Assembly: GCF_016859125.1 (NCBI RefSeq)
Contig: NZ_CP069338.1
Span: 5,829,501-5,893,500, forward strand
DNA length: 64,000 bases
Reading direction: 5' to 3'
Origin: Archangium violaceum
Lineage (GTDB): Bacteria; Myxococcota; Myxococcia; Myxococcales; Myxococcaceae
The translations under genes and the position numbers were made by a program. Shown here in pieces: positions 28,321 through 39,089 of the stretch. Position 1 is the first letter of the stretch. Each line of letters opens with the position of its first letter. The notes beneath the pieces were generated by a model. It made no database searches, had not been told where the DNA came from, and saw only the letters and a program-made list of their open reading frames with translations.

Positions 28321-29466
28321 ATGTCTCGTCTTCTCGCTCCTTCCCAGGCCTGGCTCTTCGGCCGGGGCGTGGACCTCGCGGTCTTCGCGGGCAGCGCGCT
28401 CGTCTCGGTGGGACTCCTGCTCGCCGCGCCCCTGTTGGGCGCCGTGGGGGAGACGCCGCTGTGGGCCTGGGTGCTGCTCGTCGTCTGTGTCGACGTGGCC
28501 CATGTCTGGTCCACCCTGTTCCGCACGTACCTGGACGGGGACGAGGTGCGGCGACGGCCCGGCCTCTACGTCACCGCCCCACTCGCCGCGTACCTGCTGG
28601 GCGTGCTCGCGTATCTCCTCTCTCCGGGCACCTTCTGGCGTCTCTTCGCGTACACCGCGCTCTTCCACTTCGTCCGCCAGCAGTACGGCTGGGTGGCCCT
28701 CTACGGCCGCAAGGCCCGCGCTTCCCGCTCCGAGCGCCTCCTCGACGCGGCCGCCGTCTACGCCGCCACGCTCGGTCCCGTCGTGTGGTGGCACGCCCAC
28801 CTGCCACGGGGCTTCTGGTGGTTCGTGGAGAACGACTTCATCGCCGGGCTCCCCTCGTGGATGGGCACGGTGGCGCTCGCCATTCACGGGCTCGTGCTCG
28901 CCGCGTGGGCGGGTTACCAGGTGTCGCGCGCCATGCGGGGCGAGGGACTCCAGGTGGGCAAGGTGCTGCTCGTGCTCGCCACCTGGGTGACGTGGTTCGG
29001 GGGCATCGTGCTCGCCCGGGACGACTTCGCCTTCACGGTGACGAATGTCGTCCTGCACGGGGTGCCCTACTTCGCGCTCCTCTTCCGCTATGCGCGCGGG
29101 CGGCTCGCCGAGGGGGGTTATGGCGGGCTCGGGGCCGTGGTGCGCGCGGGCCTGCCGGGCTTCCTGCTGGTGCTGTTCGCGCTCGCGTTCGCCGAGGAGC
29201 TCCTCTGGGACTGGCTCGTGTGGCACGAGCGGCCCCGCCTCTTCGGCGAGGGCGGCCCGGTGTTGCCTCCGGACGTGCTGGCGCTCGTGGTGCCGCTGCT
29301 CGCGCTGCCCCAGGCCACGCACTACCTGCTGGACGCCTTCATCTGGAAACCGGGGCGGGAGCCGGCGCTCCTCGCTCGGCTCGGGTGGTCACGCGGCGGT
29401 GGCCAAGGTTCTCCAGGTGTCACGGACCCCATTTCCGGGGTGGCCATCCCGCGTGTAATTGATTAA
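28321..29466 (+). CDS. Polytopic membrane protein of unknown function
   Basis: A 381-residue protein with about nine or ten hydrophobic segments. Motifs include CVDVAHVWSTLFRTYLDGDE, TALFHFVRQQYGWVALYGRK, a His in VLHGVPYFALLFRYARG and LPQATHYLLDAFIWKP. The conserved His and Asp/Glu residues near helix ends hint at a metal or lipid-linked activity, but no family is recognised. ATG at 28321 follows CCGGGGGTG. The stop lies 13 bases before the trehalose gene start, so the two may be one transcript. Confidence 0.6.
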   Translation: MSRLLAPSQAWLFGRGVDLAVFAGSALVSVGLLLAAPLLGAVGETPLWAWVLLVVCVDVAHVWSTLFRTYLDGDEVRRRPGLYVTAPLAAYLLGVLAYLLSPGTFWRLFAYTALFHFVRQQYGWVALYGRKARASRSERLLDAAAVYAATLGPVVWWHAHLPRGFWWFVENDFIAGLPSWMGTVALAIHGLVLAAWAGYQVSRAMRGEGLQVGKVLLVLATWVTWFGGIVLARDDFAFTVTNVVLHGVPYFALLFRYARGRLAEGGYGGLGAVVRAGLPGFLLVLFALAFAEELLWDWLVWHERPRLFGEGGPVLPPDVLALVVPLLALPQATHYLLDAFIWKPGREPALLARLGWSRGGGQGSPGVTDPISGVAIPRVID

Positions 29467-29469
29467 CGG
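29450..29469 (+). repeat. 20-bp direct repeat, right copy
   Basis: CGCGTGTAATTGATTAACGG, differing at one base from 17707-17726. It overlaps the last codons of the membrane-protein gene and ends 10 bases before the otsA start. Confidence 0.6.
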
Positions 29470-29479
29470 TCTGGGGCGT

Positions 29480-31651
<2,172 letters not shown>

Positions 31652-31655
31652 GGCT

Positions 31656-32318
31656 TCAGAGCCGGATGTTCTCGTGCTCGAGCAGCGCCTCGAGCCCGTC
31701 TTCCATGGCCTCCCGGGCGGAGGCCGTCTGCCGGTGGAGGAGGGCGTGGATGCGCTGGTCCTTCTCTTCCCGGCTCTCGCACACCCGCGAGTACGCCTCG
31801 AAGGCGAGCAGGCCACTGACGAGCCGGGCGAGGTGGTTGGGGCACTCGCACTTCACCGAGACCGAGATCTCCATCAGCCGGCCGAGTTGCGCGGCGGTGA
31901 AGCGCGGGGGCCGGGGCGTGCGTGACGGGCCCGGGGTGGAGGCCTTGTCACCGGCCCGCCGCAGCTCCTCGAGCGCCCGGTGCACGTGGACGCGGAGCAG
32001 GCTGAGCGGCAGCGGCCCCTGGACGAAGCGGAGCCGCGGAGAGGTGAGCGCCTGGAGCATGGCGTGGTTCGTCAGCCGGTAGCTGACGAGCGCGTGCCTC
32101 GCTCCGGTGAGCGCCAGCAGCTCGGGCACCAGCTGCTCCGGGAGCTTGCCCAGGTCCACGAAGTCCAGCGCGAGCACCTGCGGCCGGAGCCCCGGTACGT
32201 CGGCTCGGAAGGACTCCAGTGTCGTGCCCGCCCAGACGACCTCCATGCCCTCGAGTGCTCGCGAGTTGACATGGAGTTGGGTGGGATAGGTGTCTCCCAG
32301 CAGCGCCAGCTTGACCAT
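31656..32318 (-). CDS. Conserved hypothetical protein with Rossmann-like N-terminus
   Basis: A 220-residue soluble protein. The N-terminal half (MVKLALLGDTYPTQLHVNSR, then VLALDFVDLGKLPEQLVPEL) looks like a small alpha/beta signal- or cofactor-binding domain. A Pro/Arg-rich linker at about 120-140 joins it to a helical C-terminal region with LMEISVSVKCECPNHLARLV and SGLLAFEAYSRVCESREEKD. The CECPNHLA segment recurs in myxobacterial regulatory proteins as far as I recall, but I cannot name the family. ATG at 32318 has AGGGGG upstream. It converges on otsA-otsB with a 4-base gap. Confidence 0.5.
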   Translation of the reverse strand: MVKLALLGDTYPTQLHVNSRALEGMEVVWAGTTLESFRADVPGLRPQVLALDFVDLGKLPEQLVPELLALTGARHALVSYRLTNHAMLQALTSPRLRFVQGPLPLSLLRVHVHRALEELRRAGDKASTPGPSRTPRPPRFTAAQLGRLMEISVSVKCECPNHLARLVSGLLAFEAYSRVCESREEKDQRIHALLHRQTASAREAMEDGLEALLEHENIRL

Positions 32319-32382
32319 GATTGCCCCCCTGGAGAAATCCAGCGGGCGCATGGATGCGTGAGCACTTCCCTCGTTTCGCGCG

Positions 32383-34041
32383 TCAGGCCGGCTGGCCCGG
32401 AGAATCGAGCTCCTCGGCGATGGGCAGGGTGATGCGGAAGGTGGTCCCCTTGCCCTGTTCACTTTCGACGGTGAGCTCACCCGAGAGGGCGGTGATGATG
32501 TTGCGGCACACCGACAGGCCCAGCCCCGTGCCCACGCCGACCGGCTTGGTGGTGAAGAACGGCTCGAAGATGCGCGAGAGGTTTTCCGGCGGAATGCCGA
32601 TTCCGGTGTCGCTCACCTCCATCGTGACGCGGCCGGGGGCGCTCTCCCGCGCCACCACGCGGATTTCGTTCCGCTCCACATGGCCCGGTTCGATGGCGTG
32701 CGCCGCGTTGATGAGCAGGTTGAGGAGCACCTGGCCCAGGCGCGCCCCGTTGCCGCGTACCGGGGGCACGCCCTCACAGTCCGCGACGAAGCGCGCGCGG
32801 GGGCGGATTTCGTGGGCGGCCATCTTGGCGGCGCCGCGCACCACCGTGGCCAGCTCCACCGGGCCGTGGGTGGCGTCGTCCTGGCGGGAGAGCACCTTGA
32901 GGTCCTGCACGATGAGCCGGACGTGCTCGGCGCCCGCGTGGGCCTCGGAGATGGCCGAGAGCAGCTCCCGCCGCTCCTCCTCGGAGGGGGCTCCCTCCGT
33001 CCGCTCCAGTTCCTCCTGGAGGTAGCGGAGGTTGCCGAGGATGTAGGCGAGCGGATTGTTGATTTCATGACCCACGCCCGCCGCGAGCCGGCCGACGGTG
33101 GCGAGCCGATCCGCGAAGAGCAACTGGTCCTGGGTCTCGTGGAGCTGCTGGAGGCTCTCCTCCAACCGGGCGTTGGCCGCGGCCAGCTCGGCGGTGCGTT
33201 CGCGCACCGTCTCCTCCAGGCGGGTGTTGTAACGCTGCTTGTCGCGCAGCAGCTCGCGCAGCTCGGCGGCCATCCGGTTCAAGGCGCGCCCCAGCGTGGC
33301 GAGCTCGTCCTCGCCCTTCACGGGCAGCTCGTGCTCGAAGTCCCCATGCCCGATGCGCTCCGCGCCCGCGTGCAGCTCGCGCAGGGAGCGTTGGATGGGC
33401 TCCAGGATGGTGAGGGCGATCCCCATCACCAGCATGAGCGCCACGGAGGGGATGAGCCGCGCCAGCCTGTTGCCCAGCCGCGAGCGCTTGTCCCAGCTGC
33501 GTCGCAGCTCCTCCATCCTGGCACGCTCCGCCACGATGGCCGTCTCGAGGTGCTCGCCCACGTGCTCCTCGAAGTCCTGGAACAGGTCCCACCACGCATC
33601 CGGAGGTACCTCCCCACCTTCATCCATCGCGCGCGCGAGCTCCTCCGCGCGTCTCACCCAGCGGTGCTGGGCGTCATGGAGCAGGGCGATGCGCTCGTGG
33701 GCCTGCTCCTCCTGCGAGGGCTTGTCCTCCACCCGCGAGAGCCATGCCTCCTGGAGCACGAGCTTCTCGAGGCTCGCGAAGTCCTGGTCCATGCGCCTGT
33801 CCTGCTCGAGGAGGACGCGCGCGATGTTCGCTCCGTCCCGCCGCGCGTGCCTCAGGGCATCCACGAAGGGCCAGGTGCTGCCGTGCATCCGCCCGTAGAT
33901 GTCGATCTGATCCTGGATGAGGCTCAGGTGGTAGCGGGAGTGCATGCCCCGCCGGGTTCCATTGAAGAGCTCCACCCCCATGGCGAAGACGAGGCCGATG
34001 GCCACCGCCACGAACAGCCACACCTTCGAGCGCAACGTCAT
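32383..34041 (-). CDS. Membrane sensor histidine kinase
   Basis: A 552-residue kinase: membrane segment at about 6-25, an all-helical periplasmic sensor of about 170 residues, a second membrane segment near 200-220, HAMP, a coiled coil (about 280-320), the phospho-acceptor region GVGHEINNPLAYILGNLRYL and the ATPase domain (NLLINAAHAIE, DTGIGIPPENLSRIFEPFFT, GTGLGLSVC). No response regulator is adjacent, so the partner is unknown. ATG at 34041 is preferred to GTG at 34044 because GGGAG stands 6 bases before it. Confidence 0.88.
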   Translation of the reverse strand: MTLRSKVWLFVAVAIGLVFAMGVELFNGTRRGMHSRYHLSLIQDQIDIYGRMHGSTWPFVDALRHARRDGANIARVLLEQDRRMDQDFASLEKLVLQEAWLSRVEDKPSQEEQAHERIALLHDAQHRWVRRAEELARAMDEGGEVPPDAWWDLFQDFEEHVGEHLETAIVAERARMEELRRSWDKRSRLGNRLARLIPSVALMLVMGIALTILEPIQRSLRELHAGAERIGHGDFEHELPVKGEDELATLGRALNRMAAELRELLRDKQRYNTRLEETVRERTAELAAANARLEESLQQLHETQDQLLFADRLATVGRLAAGVGHEINNPLAYILGNLRYLQEELERTEGAPSEEERRELLSAISEAHAGAEHVRLIVQDLKVLSRQDDATHGPVELATVVRGAAKMAAHEIRPRARFVADCEGVPPVRGNGARLGQVLLNLLINAAHAIEPGHVERNEIRVVARESAPGRVTMEVSDTGIGIPPENLSRIFEPFFTTKPVGVGTGLGLSVCRNIITALSGELTVESEQGKGTTFRITLPIAEELDSPGQPA

Positions 34042-34135
34042 CACGGACTCCCCCGGAGGCCTTCAGGGACAGGCCCTGGAGTTCCTAACGGGGGATAATC
34101 CGTGAATTCCAGGTAAAGCGTCAAAGCCCCCTGGT

Positions 34136-37100
34136 TCAGCGCTCCGCGGTGGGAGAGGCGGGCCCGCGCAGGGTGACCTTGCGCGAGAAGCCCTGGTCGA
34201 CCCGGCCGAGGAAGGCGCGGAAGGCCGCGTAGTCATCCGCCTTCACCCGGGCGGCGGTGATGGCCACCTCGCCGTCGCAGATGAGCTGGTTGCCCTCCTG
34301 GCGGTAGGTGAGGCGCACCCGGCCGAAGGGCGTCTCCTCCTGCTGGTTGGGCGGGAGCTCGGCGACGCTGTAGCCCTGGGGCAGGGTGTAGCGGAAGGTG
34401 AAGCTGTTGACCCAGGGGCTGTTCATCACCAGGTCGAAGCGGCGCTCGGCGAGCGAGGCGTAGGACTGGGTGTAGGCGCGGCCGGTGCCGAAGGGGAGGA
34501 AGCGCAGCAGGCCGGGGGAGGCCTCGGCGAAGCGGGGGATGGCCATGCGGAAGTCCAGCTGCACGTCGTCATCCAGGCGGGTGGTGTCGTTGAGCTTCAC
34601 GTCGTGCACGGTGAGGCCGGGGAAGCTCTGGGCCCAGGAGCGCTCGAAGGTGGACTTGCGCGAGGCCACGGCGCGGTAGGCGCGGCGGTACTCGGGGGCC
34701 ATCTGCCCGCCCACGGTGGAGGCGCCCGTCACGTCGGCGGAGCCGTCCGGCCGCAGCGTCATGCTCATGGAGAGGCGGGAGGCGTTGTCCTCGGGGCGGG
34801 CCTCGGGCGTGGTGAGGAAGGAGGCCTTGCCGCCGGGCTCCACCACCAGCACGTTGGCCACGCGGTCCGCGCTGGGCAGCTCGCGCGCGCCGTGGAACTC
34901 GGCGGTGCCGTCCAGGTACAGGTCGAACTGGGGCACGTAGACGATGGCGTGGTTGAAGGCCGCCAGGCTCGCCGGCTCCTCGCCGATGGAGCCCAGGTCG
35001 CGCATGCGCAGCAGCACCAGGCGGCTGTCCACGCCCGCCACCTTCAGCATGGAGTGGATGAGGCTCGCCTTGTCCTTGCAGTCGCCGAAGCGGCGCGACA
35101 GCACCCGGTCCACCCGGTAGGGCTTGAAGCCGTGGATGCCGAACTCGAGCGCCACGTAGCGCGTGTTCGTCACCACGAAGTTGTAGATGGCGCGCACCAC
35201 CGCCTGCTGATCCTCGCGGTCCACGCCCTGGAGGACGGTGTCCACGGTGCGGCGCAGCTCGTCATTGGGGGTGAGCTGGTCGCGGACGAGGCCCCACCAG
35301 TAGCGGCCCACCTCGTCCCAGGTGCGGTAGGTGGAGACGTGGAGGTTGGCGGCGACCTCGGCCCAGCCGGGCATGCCGGGCTCGGGCACCACCTTGGCCA
35401 CGTGCCTGGCGCCCCAGCTGTAGAGGACGCGCTCACCCTCCACGTCCTTGCGGGTGTGCTTCACGCCGGGCAGCTTCTTCTCGTTCCAGTAGAGGGGCCG
35501 CTCCCTGGGCATGTCCACGAGGAACTGGTAGTGCACCTTGGGGTAGACGCCCTGCACGCTCTCCACGTCGCCCCAGTAGTCCGACAGGAGGTTCTCCTGG
35601 GCGGTGTCGTCCAGGCGGTACTGCAGCTCCAGCACGTCCCCGGGGGCGAGCCCGGGGAAGGAGAGCACCTTGGCGCGGGCGTCGTAGTACATGCCCGTCC
35701 AGGGCTCGTTGATGTTGCGGTCGCTCTCGCCATGGCTGTCCACCACGGAGCCATCTTCCTTGGTGATGCGGGCGCGCAGAATCCGCACCTCCTGGCGGTC
35801 CGGCGAGTAGGTGATGGGGTAGGAGCGGAAGGCCTCCACGCCTCGGGCGTTGAGCACCTTCACGGCGAACTGGTGCAGCCGGCCGGACAGGCCGCTCTTC
35901 TGCACGCGCACGTAGGTGGTGTCCACGAGGTACACGGCGTCCTCGTTGGTGTAGCCGTCGGCCTCCTTCACCAGGCCCTTGAAGTCCGTGAGGTACTCCG
36001 TGCCCGCGCTGGCGGACTCGCCCTTGAGGGTGCGCACGGCCTCCTTGAGGGCGGGGTTCTGCGGGCGCAGCGCCAGCGAGCGCTCGAAGGCGGCCAGGGC
36101 CTCCTCGTGGCGGCCGGAGGACAGCAGCGCGCGGCCCTCGCGCTCGTACACCTCGGGCTCGTCCGGGGAGAGGGCGCGGGCCTCGGCGAAGAGGGTGGTG
36201 GCCGCGTCGAGCTGGCCATTGGCGGCGCGCAGCTCCGCGAGCTTGAGGCGGGTGGCGTTGTCGGAGGGGTCCAGGACGAGCAGCTGCGCGTACTCGCGCG
36301 CGGCGGCCTCCACCTGGCCCATGTCCGCCAGCAGCGAGGCCAGCAGGGAGCGGCTGGCGCGGTCGTCATATCGCAGCGCCAGGGCCACGCGCAGCCGGGC
36401 CACGGCGTCCTGGGGGCGATCCAGGACCCGGGCGGAGTTGGCGGCGGCGCGCACCACGCGGGGGATGCGCGGCAGCTTCTGGAGCGCCTCCTCCACCATC
36501 ATGTGCGCGCGGGCGGACTCGCCGAGCGCCTCGTGGGCCCGGGCGAGCGTGAGGCGGGCGGCGGCCGAGTCCGGAACCAGCTCCACCATGGGCTCGAGCA
36601 GCTCGATGACGCGCTCGGGGTGGCCGCGCTCCAGCTCGTGCTCGGCGAGCGCCACGCGGGCCTGGAGGGAGGTGGGGTCGGCGCGGACGGCGGCCTCGAG
36701 GAAGGCGCGGCGCAGGTTGAGGTCGTCGCGGTGGGCGTCGGCGGCGAGCAGTTGCAGCCGCACGTCCTGGGGCGCGGCTCGGGCGGCGCGGCCGGCCTCC
36801 ACGGTGGCGGTGTGTTCGCGCTCGTCGAAGGCGCGGAAGAAGTCGAGCACCGTGGCGTACTCACCGCGCAGCCGCGCGTCCTCGGGCGCCCGGGCCACCG
36901 CGTCCTTCATGGTGGAGGTGATGGTGGGCAGCACCTGGGGCGCGGCGGAGGGGCCCTTGGTGAGGGCGGGGACGGTGGCGGGCAGGGTGACGCGCAGGCG
37001 CGCGGGAGGATCCCTTCGCAGGTAGAAGCCGAGCGGACCCGACTCCTGGCACACCTTGAGGAGGACGCGGTTGAGGCCCTTGCGCAGCCGCACGGAGACG

Positions 37101-37822
37101 CGCGACTGGTCCGGGCGGGGCACGTTGTAGTTGTCGCTGGTGGCGACCTTCTCCCCGTTCACCCACAGGCGGAAGGCGCCGGAGGTGCCTACGCCGAGCG
37201 CCACGCGCGTCTCGGCCGGGGCCTCCAGCCAGGTGAGGGCATAGGCCACGGCCTCGCGGTTGGGGCGCACCGCGGTACCCAGGTCGACGTAGCCCTCCGT
37301 GGGGCCGACGGCGAGCCGGCGCCAGGATACCTCGCGGCCCTTGGCGCCCGGGTAGTTGGCGGACAGGTCCAGCGTGGCCGCCTCGGGGCCGAAGTCCTTG
37401 TCGCAGCCGGACTTGCCCTCGTTGTCGAAGCCGCCGACGACGTAGTAGTCGCCGATGAAGCCCAGGGCGTCCTGCAACTCGGCGGCGCGCTGCATCCGGC
37501 CACGGGAGCGCTCCAGGTCCATCAGCAGGAAGTGCGCGGTGGCACGGGCGCCGGAGTCGCTGTTCCGCCGGGAGATGACCTCGCCATAGGTCTTCACCAG
37601 GGGGGTGAGATCCTCGAGGTCATTGGCGAGGGCATGCAGCCGGAGGAGCTGGGCCGTGCCACGCGGGGTGGGGGCAAGCCTCAGTGCTTCCGCGGCCTGC
37701 TCCCGGGCGAGGGTGGCGCTGGTCTCGGAGGCGGCCCGGGTGAGCAGCGGGCAGGCGAACGCGAGCAGGGCGACGAGCCAGGTGGTGCGCGACAGCGCGG
37801 CGAGCCGTGGGGTACGGGACAT
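34136..37822 (-). CDS. Large secreted TPR/DUF3857/transglutaminase-like protein
   Basis: A 1228-residue exported protein. Residues 1-29 are a signal peptide (LLAFACPLLTRA). A beta-rich region (about 100-290) is followed by TPR repeats (about 330-620). A DUF3857-type domain (about 640-820) precedes a transglutaminase-like domain with the catalytic Cys in RRFGDCKDKASL, His in AAFNHAIVYVP and Asp in LYLDGTAEF. The C-terminal about 200 residues are beta-rich. DUF3857 plus transglutaminase proteins are widespread and poorly understood; an envelope peptidase or crosslinking role is possible. ATG at 37822 follows GAGGA and sits right before the signal peptide. Confidence 0.8.
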   Translation of the reverse strand: MSRTPRLAALSRTTWLVALLAFACPLLTRAASETSATLAREQAAEALRLAPTPRGTAQLLRLHALANDLEDLTPLVKTYGEVISRRNSDSGARATAHFLLMDLERSRGRMQRAAELQDALGFIGDYYVVGGFDNEGKSGCDKDFGPEAATLDLSANYPGAKGREVSWRRLAVGPTEGYVDLGTAVRPNREAVAYALTWLEAPAETRVALGVGTSGAFRLWVNGEKVATSDNYNVPRPDQSRVSVRLRKGLNRVLLKVCQESGPLGFYLRRDPPARLRVTLPATVPALTKGPSAAPQVLPTITSTMKDAVARAPEDARLRGEYATVLDFFRAFDEREHTATVEAGRAARAAPQDVRLQLLAADAHRDDLNLRRAFLEAAVRADPTSLQARVALAEHELERGHPERVIELLEPMVELVPDSAAARLTLARAHEALGESARAHMMVEEALQKLPRIPRVVRAAANSARVLDRPQDAVARLRVALALRYDDRASRSLLASLLADMGQVEAAAREYAQLLVLDPSDNATRLKLAELRAANGQLDAATTLFAEARALSPDEPEVYEREGRALLSSGRHEEALAAFERSLALRPQNPALKEAVRTLKGESASAGTEYLTDFKGLVKEADGYTNEDAVYLVDTTYVRVQKSGLSGRLHQFAVKVLNARGVEAFRSYPITYSPDRQEVRILRARITKEDGSVVDSHGESDRNINEPWTGMYYDARAKVLSFPGLAPGDVLELQYRLDDTAQENLLSDYWGDVESVQGVYPKVHYQFLVDMPRERPLYWNEKKLPGVKHTRKDVEGERVLYSWGARHVAKVVPEPGMPGWAEVAANLHVSTYRTWDEVGRYWWGLVRDQLTPNDELRRTVDTVLQGVDREDQQAVVRAIYNFVVTNTRYVALEFGIHGFKPYRVDRVLSRRFGDCKDKASLIHSMLKVAGVDSRLVLLRMRDLGSIGEEPASLAAFNHAIVYVPQFDLYLDGTAEFHGARELPSADRVANVLVVEPGGKASFLTTPEARPEDNASRLSMSMTLRPDGSADVTGASTVGGQMAPEYRRAYRAVASRKSTFERSWAQSFPGLTVHDVKLNDTTRLDDDVQLDFRMAIPRFAEASPGLLRFLPFGTGRAYTQSYASLAERRFDLVMNSPWVNSFTFRYTLPQGYSVAELPPNQQEETPFGRVRLTYRQEGNQLICDGEVAITAARVKADDYAAFRAFLGRVDQGFSRKVTLRGPASPTAER

Positions 37823-37939
37823 CCGTGTTCCTCGTCCGTCGGAAAAAGGGGGCCGGGGGTGAGTGCCGGCGCCGGTGAACAGCCGAGCTTCGGAGAGCCT
37901 TCCCCTGCATGCGCCGTCATGGGCGGACAAGCAACTGAA

Positions 37940-38275
37940 ATGTCGGAGGGCGGGCGAGGGAGGACCCCCATCGTCGGGGAGAGGTCATGGCACCCCGAGT
38001 GTCCCTCCGTCTCCGAGAAGCTCGCCCGCTACCTGGATGCCGAGGGCCGGCTGAAGGGCTGGCCCTCCAAGCGAACGGATCAGCTCGAGGCCCTGTGCTA
38101 TCCGACGTCCCGACTCCCGGACGGCACGGAGTGGAGCGAGCGGGGTCTCAATGAGCTGCTGAAGGCCCTGCACACCTTCGGTGATTGGGCACTCCTGCGC
38201 CGCGACCTCTACGACGCGCGCCTGCTCGATCGCTCGCCGGATGGCCGACGGTACTGGAAGGTCCTCCCCGCCTAG
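37940..38275 (+). CDS. DUF2087-domain protein
   Basis: A 111-residue protein. Residues about 30-110 match the DUF2087 pattern: LARYLDAEGRLKGWPSKR, then LNELLKALHTFGDWALLRRD and LYDARLLDRSPDGRRYWKVL. DUF2087 often occurs as the C-terminal part of ArsR-type regulators and looks DNA- or ligand-binding; here no helix-turn-helix precedes it. The first about 25 residues are variable, and the ATG at 37940 lacks a clear ribosome site, so the true start may be further in. Its TAG stop overlaps the comF stop on the other strand. Confidence 0.75.
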   Translation: MSEGGRGRTPIVGERSWHPECPSVSEKLARYLDAEGRLKGWPSKRTDQLEALCYPTSRLPDGTEWSERGLNELLKALHTFGDWALLRRDLYDARLLDRSPDGRRYWKVLPA

Positions 38276-38970
38276 GTGAGGGAGAAGGCGCGGGCGAGGG
38301 TGAGGACCTCGACACGGGTGGCGCCGGCCTCGCGGAGCGCGATGGCCGCGGCACGGACGGTGGCGCCGGTGGTGAGCACGTCGTCCACGAGCAGGATGTC
38401 CTGACCGGCCACGGACGGGGAGGCGGTGAAGGCACCGGCCACGTTGTGGGCGCGCTCGGCTTCGGAGAGTCCCACCTGCCGCCGGGTCTCACGGGCTCGG
38501 GAGAGGAGTCCCACGGGGGCCTCGCGGCCGGTGGCTCGGGCCAGCCCGCCCGCCAGGAGCTGGGCCTGGTCGTACTTGCGCTCGCGGAAGCGCTTGTCAT
38601 GGAGGGGGAGCGCGACGAGCAGGCCGGGGGCCCGGGAGAGGAACTGACGGCACTCGGAGGCGAGCAGTTCCGCGAGGGTGGGGGCGAGCTCCGGGTGGTC
38701 CTCGTACTTGAAGCGGTGGATGGCGCGGGCGATGGGGCCCTCGTGGGCGAAGGGGGCCCAGGCTCGGGAGAAGGGTGGGGGCGAGGCGCGGCAGCGCGGG
38801 CAGGTGTCTCCGGGGAAGGAACCGGGCTCGGCGCAGGTGCGGCAGCGCGAGGTCGGGAGCCGCTCCACGGCGAGATCACACGTCTCGCAGAAGGGCGCGC
38901 GCACGGGCATCACCTTCGCACAGGCGATGCACGCGGGCGGATAGAGCAGCTCGATCAACTCCTGGAGCAC
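38272..38970 (-). CDS. comF: ComF-family phosphoribosyltransferase-like protein
   Basis: A 232-residue protein of the ComF/GntX family linked to DNA uptake and competence. An N-terminal double zinc ribbon (PPACIACAKV, CETC, CRTC, CPRC) precedes a phosphoribosyltransferase-like domain with the PRPP loop DILLVDDVLTTGAT (about 195-208). VALPLHDKRFRERKYDQAQL is typical of the family. GTG at 38970 is used, with a GGGGGGAA ribosome site 6 bases upstream. Confidence 0.9.
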   Translation of the reverse strand: MLQELIELLYPPACIACAKVMPVRAPFCETCDLAVERLPTSRCRTCAEPGSFPGDTCPRCRASPPPFSRAWAPFAHEGPIARAIHRFKYEDHPELAPTLAELLASECRQFLSRAPGLLVALPLHDKRFRERKYDQAQLLAGGLARATGREAPVGLLSRARETRRQVGLSEAERAHNVAGAFTASPSVAGQDILLVDDVLTTGATVRAAAIALREAGATRVEVLTLARAFSLT

Positions 38971-39089
38971 GATTGGTTCCCCCCTCGGATGAATGGTGGT
39001 GGCGACGATGACACAGGAGGCTAGATTCTGGAGAGACCAGAGTGCACGCCGCCTGCCGAGCGCAGGTCACTTCACCATGGGATGGACAC

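Noticed and set aside
34604-38275. A 1223-codon open frame on the plus strand.
   Set aside because: It runs antisense to the TPR/transglutaminase gene. Its protein is low-complexity Gly/His/Leu/Val. Only its last 112 codons (DUF2087) are real.
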